Below, one piece after another: positions 59,501-64,000 of a DNA stretch of 64,000 bases (within the stretch, counting starts at the first letter, position 1; the number at the start of each line of letters is the position of its first letter). Origin of the DNA: Struthio camelus (lineage: Eukaryota; Chordata; Aves; Struthioniformes; Struthionidae); contig NC_090942.1 of NCBI RefSeq assembly GCF_040807025.1, forward strand, positions 43,850,911-43,914,910, in the 5' to 3' direction. The translations under genes were made by a program, and so were the position numbers. A model generated the notes under the pieces. It did no database searches and was not told the origin of the DNA. It saw only the letters and a list, made by a program, of their open reading frames with translations.

Positions 59501-62500
59501 GATTACAGGGTGGGACAAACTGATCCTCAAAGTAGGCTGAAATTATGCACCAAGGCTGGAGCAAAAAAAATAAGATTTTGCAGAAAAAGAATGAAGGTTT
59601 TTTGTAAAATGAGGTGTGAATATAGCAAGAAATATGTTTCCTTGGAGGAATCTAACATCTCTATTTGATATAGCGGAGAAAGTGCATATAGTAGAGAAAA
59701 TTAACAAATGTCTGTACTGGTTTAGTCTGTTGTTCCCTCTTTTTCTGCCTTTTCTGGCAGTTCACTGTGAAGGAAGGGATAAGGGGACAGATAGATTGAT
59801 GATGAGGTAGGTGAAGGACATGCTATAATCATTCCTCTACCCAGACTGCCAAATTTATATGCCAACGCTGATGAAAAGTACTTCTTCTCGGGGGAAGAGA
59901 AATTATTTTTCTATTAGCTTTCATGCCCAAAGCTATTTAAGCTACCTGTGGTTTAGATCCATAGACTAAGTTTACACATTGTCTCTACTCCAGGTAGACA
60001 GAGGTAAACGCTATACTGCTGTTCTACTTTTTCTCATTACTCATGAGTTTAACTCATTTTTCAGCACTGTTCATAAACTCTTTCCTGTGTACTGTACAGA
60101 ATATATTCAAAGTGTACTTAAGATTTTGTAACGAGCCTTAAAGTTTCTTACTTCAGTACTGGAACAAGGGTAGTGTTATATAATTCAGTGCTGCTGGAAG
60201 TCCAGGTAGTAAGGCTTGTCTCAATTACATTTATGACTAGGAGCACTAACTGTGTGACAATGCTCTGATTTCCATTTTAAAGCAACAGCAGCGCACTGTT
60301 CCTGACTCTGGCTTGTTGTGTGTGGTTAGGAGGGTTGTCTGTGTTTTTTTTTTAAAAAAAGACCCACACACAAGTATGCTGTGCCTGTAGTCGATTTGGT
60401 TGAGTGGTAAAAAAATATGAGGTATGTCTCAGATTGCAATGACCATTCTTTTTGTTCTTCCACAGTGTCTTTTATCATTCTTACAGTTCTATTGAAACCG
60501 TAAAAGTTGCTGTGTTTATCTGTCCTGTATTCTTCATAAAAGTTGCAGTATATATCTTTGCTGAATTATTCCTCATACTGCAACCAGTCCAGAGGATGGC
60601 GTAGTTCCCTCATTGTAGCTGTGGCTATTGCATTTCATTCAGAGTTGCCTTCTGCATTGACAAATCATTCGTGCAGAGAGGGGACAGAATGGTTCAGGGA
60701 ACTGCTAATGAGCTGGGGAGCCTCTGGGTTACCGATCTGAGTCATCTTCAATAAATAGTTACCAAAGGTAGTTCACATCCGTAGTATGTTTGACCTATGC
60801 GGAAGTCAGTTGAAATTCTCTATTCCACAGGATGCTGCCAGCAAGAATGACAGTAACCGTCCAGGGGTTTCAATGGGCAAGGACTCACCTTTTGCCCATG
60901 GATCGTCCCTCCAGTGCAAGCATTTGGTTCGTTTTTGAGAAATGAAATCAAAACTGTATCTGATGCTGTATCTTGTAGATAGAAAGCTTGAGCTGGCAGG
61001 GAGTTGAGTCTTAACACCTTGTATTGTCTCCAAAATGTGTGTAAAGAAGATGCAGATATTCTTTCCTGGTGGAATCTAAAAATGGCTGATGGTTATCAAA
61101 ATCCCTCATCACTATCTGGGTGTAAACTGAGAGGGGCTCAAGGTGCTATCTGAGTTCCCCCAGTGAGAATTGTACACACAGGACTCAGGTGGCCAGAGCA
61201 CTTGCTGAAATGTTTGTTAGACACAGTTAATTTTAGTGCTTAAAGATTGGTACACTTATGACTGTGGAAAAATTCAGGATCAATTTCATCTTAACTATTG
61301 CTTTTAAATGGCTTTTACTGTTTACTATCTCATAATGGTACTGTTTTAATATTCTAACTGGATGAGTAACTGAGGAGTGGGGGAGTGCACAAACCACTCC
61401 CAGGATCTTTGATAACCCCAAGGTGGAAGGAGTCATTAGCGGATTTGGACGGTGTGAGGCCATTAGGATTAGAGAATCTTAAGGATGTGTAAGAGCATCT
61501 TGCCAGGTTTGCTTGTCCCAAGCAACACTCTACACATAGCTTATTTAATTTTTCTGTGACTTTTCATTATCTTAGGTATAAGAAAAATGGACTGATGACA
61601 TATCTATGCTTAATTTTCTTAACCATGTTAGTGTGAGGTCTCTGGGCTGCATCTTTGGTAATTGAGTCACTCTGTTATTCTGTTTACACTCAAATTTCAT
61701 ATACAAGGTGTATTTATAAAATCTGCTGACACGAGTTTTTTGTCCCCTTTGGCACTGTACACCAAACTAATACTTCCTGATATAGGTGCATGTACAATGT
61801 CCTTGCAGGAAACTAGACAGCATTTCAGAAATCTAGTCCTTTTCTGAAGGCTGTTTTACTTGTAAGTGCCCTTACTAATTCACCTGCACACACAATGTGC
61901 GGTCTTAAGGGAATAGATAGGGCAGTAGAGAGCACGGTCAGATTACTGGAGATAGCCTTATTGCACCCTATTTACTATTCCACACCTCTGTCCCTGTTGC
62001 AGGTCTGCAAAAGAGGGGTGTTACAGCCTCAGTTGTGCTGTTGTGAGAGAAAGCCATTGCCTAGAAGAGAAAGCAAGTCTGAGGGTTAAGACAGAATATA
62101 AGGTGAAGGACCTACAGTGGTTTCTGCTGTGGGTTCTAGCAATCAGTTTGCAAGTCTCAGAGGTATATGAGCCATTCAGCTTTCTCACTACATTTCTAAA
62201 AAATTTGTTGAAAAATATCCCTTTATGAAACCATAATTTATGAATTTTCACAAAAGCATATCAAAAAGGAATACCAAATAGAGGTTTAACTTACAACTTT
62301 TCTAAATACTTGTAGTGTTTTTAAATGCATCCACACAGCTTAGAAGCCACGTGACCATTCTTTTTGCCTTGAAATGGAATGGTTACCAAATTATTCATGG
62401 TGGGACTTTTCTATGTAGTGTTCAAACAAAAAACTAAAATCACCTAAATCAACAAAACAGGAGAAATAAAAGCAGTATTCCTCATTATCATGCTGTCAAA

Positions 62501-64000
62501 AGTGTTGGTAAGTAGTACATGTTGTAGATAGATTGACTGTACATCAGTTTTTCCTTTACACCTTTTCACATCAAATCAAATGTGTAATGCTGATCAAAGG
62601 AGCTGTCAGTGCAATACCTCTCTGCATGGGGTGGGGGGACATACTAAGTATGCATCAACACAGACATAAGAATCCAAAATGAAACACTAAATAAATGGTC
62701 AGTTGGTGCACCAGATAACAGCTAGCAGAGCTAAGTTGTGGGATGAGACCTCTGAATGGTTAGTCCTAAGAAACAAGGAGAAAAAGTTTTGTTTTTTTCC
62801 ATTATTCAGAATTCATCTTTTCAAAAATTAATCTGTGAAACAAATCTTTTTCCTGAGTCTGAATTTGCAGACACTGTCTTTCCAGACAGATCATCAAGCT
62901 GTTTTCTCCATGTTCACATACCAAAGGCAAGCTAATGGAAAGAGCTGGATCATGAAGTGTAGATGTGTAGGCTAGGCCTCCCTATCAAAGAGGGTTTTTA
63001 ATGTTATTTGATAGAGTTTCAGTTGCTCCTTTTTCATAGGTGCATTATCAGTATCCCTAGGCTTAAAAACCAGGAATCATGAATGTTCCACTTTCACTGT
63101 ATCACCTACTTCATCTATCCTTATATGACATGTTCATCTCAGAGAACAAAGCCTTTCCTCATGATTATTTCATAAAATAGCACCAAAACTGCATTTAAAG
63201 GGGAGTCATTCGTTAATGCCTCTGCCATCCTGTGTGTAAGCTCTACAAGAATATCCATGAAAATAATACTTGGACACACACAATTGACAGAAGCAGCACT
63301 AGCCACCAGTTCAAAAAGAATTGTGAGATTTTTGTAAAATATTACCAAAAAAAAAAAAAAGTGCATGTCCACATCCTCCCTCCATTCCCACTCAAGTGTT
63401 GATATCTCTGTTGAGGAGCTCAGCAGTCAGTGCTTCCCCACTTTCAGGATCTGAATCTGCCCATTAAGCAATGTAAGACTGAATAAGGGAGAAGGGATGT
63501 AGGAGAGCTTTTTTGTTTTAAGAAAATCGTAGCAGCAGTGAATCAGCAGGATGCCAATAGTAAGTAAAACATCCATTCTAATAGGATCACAGCTTTTGGT
63601 TGCCTATCTTCTTGCTCTCTAAGCTATTTTTATCTACAGGGACTAACTCATTGACTTTCCTGTCATTCTTCTTACCAGGGTTAGCTAGGATCAGATCATG
63701 AGTAAAGATTCCCTTTTAAAACTTGCTTCTTTCATTACGATGCTCTGCAATAATTCCTCCAACTTCTATTCCCAGACTGAAACCTTCTCATCCCTTTGCT
63801 GCCTAGCATTGAAGAAGCTTCTATAAATCTCCTTGGTCCTTTCTTTGCTTGCAAAGGTGCAGTCATTTACCCCCAATCAGTCCCCACCATTTACATGCAC
63901 CCTAGAGGTTACTGGCCTTTCAGGTGCCACCCGTACTTAAAGCTAGATCCCTAAAGCTTCATTTGCTTCTCATTTTCTAGTCCCTGTGAATTTTGCAGCA
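53532..64000. other. Intergenic DNA to the window end
   Basis: AT-rich; contains a C10 run near 55961, short A/T homopolymers and the 17-bp duplication at 58194. No exon, tRNA or recognisable transposon was found, and no open frame exceeds about 100 codons. Confidence 0.6.
58194..58227. repeat. Two-copy 17-bp tandem duplication
   Basis: TAGACGGAAAGTCTGCA is followed directly by TAGACGGAAAGGCTACA. It looks like a small local duplication that has since diverged. Confidence 0.7.

Noticed and set aside
32320..64000. Expected neighbour NAV3
   Set aside because: No exon with recognisable NAV3 sequence was found; the interval upstream of E2F7 is probably long.
1..64000. CRISPR array, operon, phage or bacterial defence system
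   Set aside because: Spliced vertebrate gene structure, a CpG-island promoter and CR1 show eukaryotic nuclear DNA; no regularly spaced repeats were seen.

Overview
The window looks like nuclear DNA from a bird, or at least a sauropsid. It holds one confidently recognised gene, a spliced vertebrate E2F7 on the minus strand. It also holds a decayed CR1 retrotransposon, the dominant LINE family of birds, and a few older interspersed-repeat relics. Introns are compact (0.6-3.5 kb) and recognisable repeats are sparse, which fits a bird better than a mammal, turtle or crocodilian. I did not try to name a species.

Layout. 1-10020: non-coding DNA downstream of E2F7, with a perfect 75-bp AAGAA microsatellite (1216-1290), an AT-rich block with paired TAAT motifs (about 7540-8300), a small GC/CpG-rich island (about 8350-8720) and a GC-rich degenerate minisatellite (about 8945-9055). 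About 10025-31690: E2F7, transcribed right to left. I could place 12 coding exons with matching splice phases throughout, giving a predicted 936-residue protein, plus a likely non-coding first exon, a 3 kb 3' UTR and a convincing poly(A) site. About 31020-32310: the CpG-island promoter with CCAAT boxes, E2F-type sites and long G/C runs. 32320-42400: non-coding DNA with one ancient repeat (about 37490-38070). 42400-44510: the CR1 element, an ORF1 remnant joined to the 3' half of ORF2. It directly abuts another ancient repeat (about 44515-44835). 44840-64000: non-coding, apart from one unexplained 215-codon open frame (52884-53531). In mammals E2F7 lies between CSRP2 and NAV3; neither is visible here, so both flanks read as intergenic.

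Biology. E2F7 is an atypical E2F: it has two tandem winged-helix DNA-binding domains and no DP-dimerisation, transactivation or RB-binding region, and it represses G1/S E2F targets. All its hallmark parts are intact: both domains, the PVDLS CtBP-binding motif, a KEN degron built across the first coding splice junction, a second KEN, and the conserved C-terminal block. E2F-type motifs in its own promoter fit the known cell-cycle control of the gene. I found no CRISPR array, operon, tRNA or rRNA gene, or other novel system. The less expected points are the composite structure of the CR1 copy, the splice-built KEN box, a cysteine cluster after the second DNA-binding domain, and the long orphan ORF.
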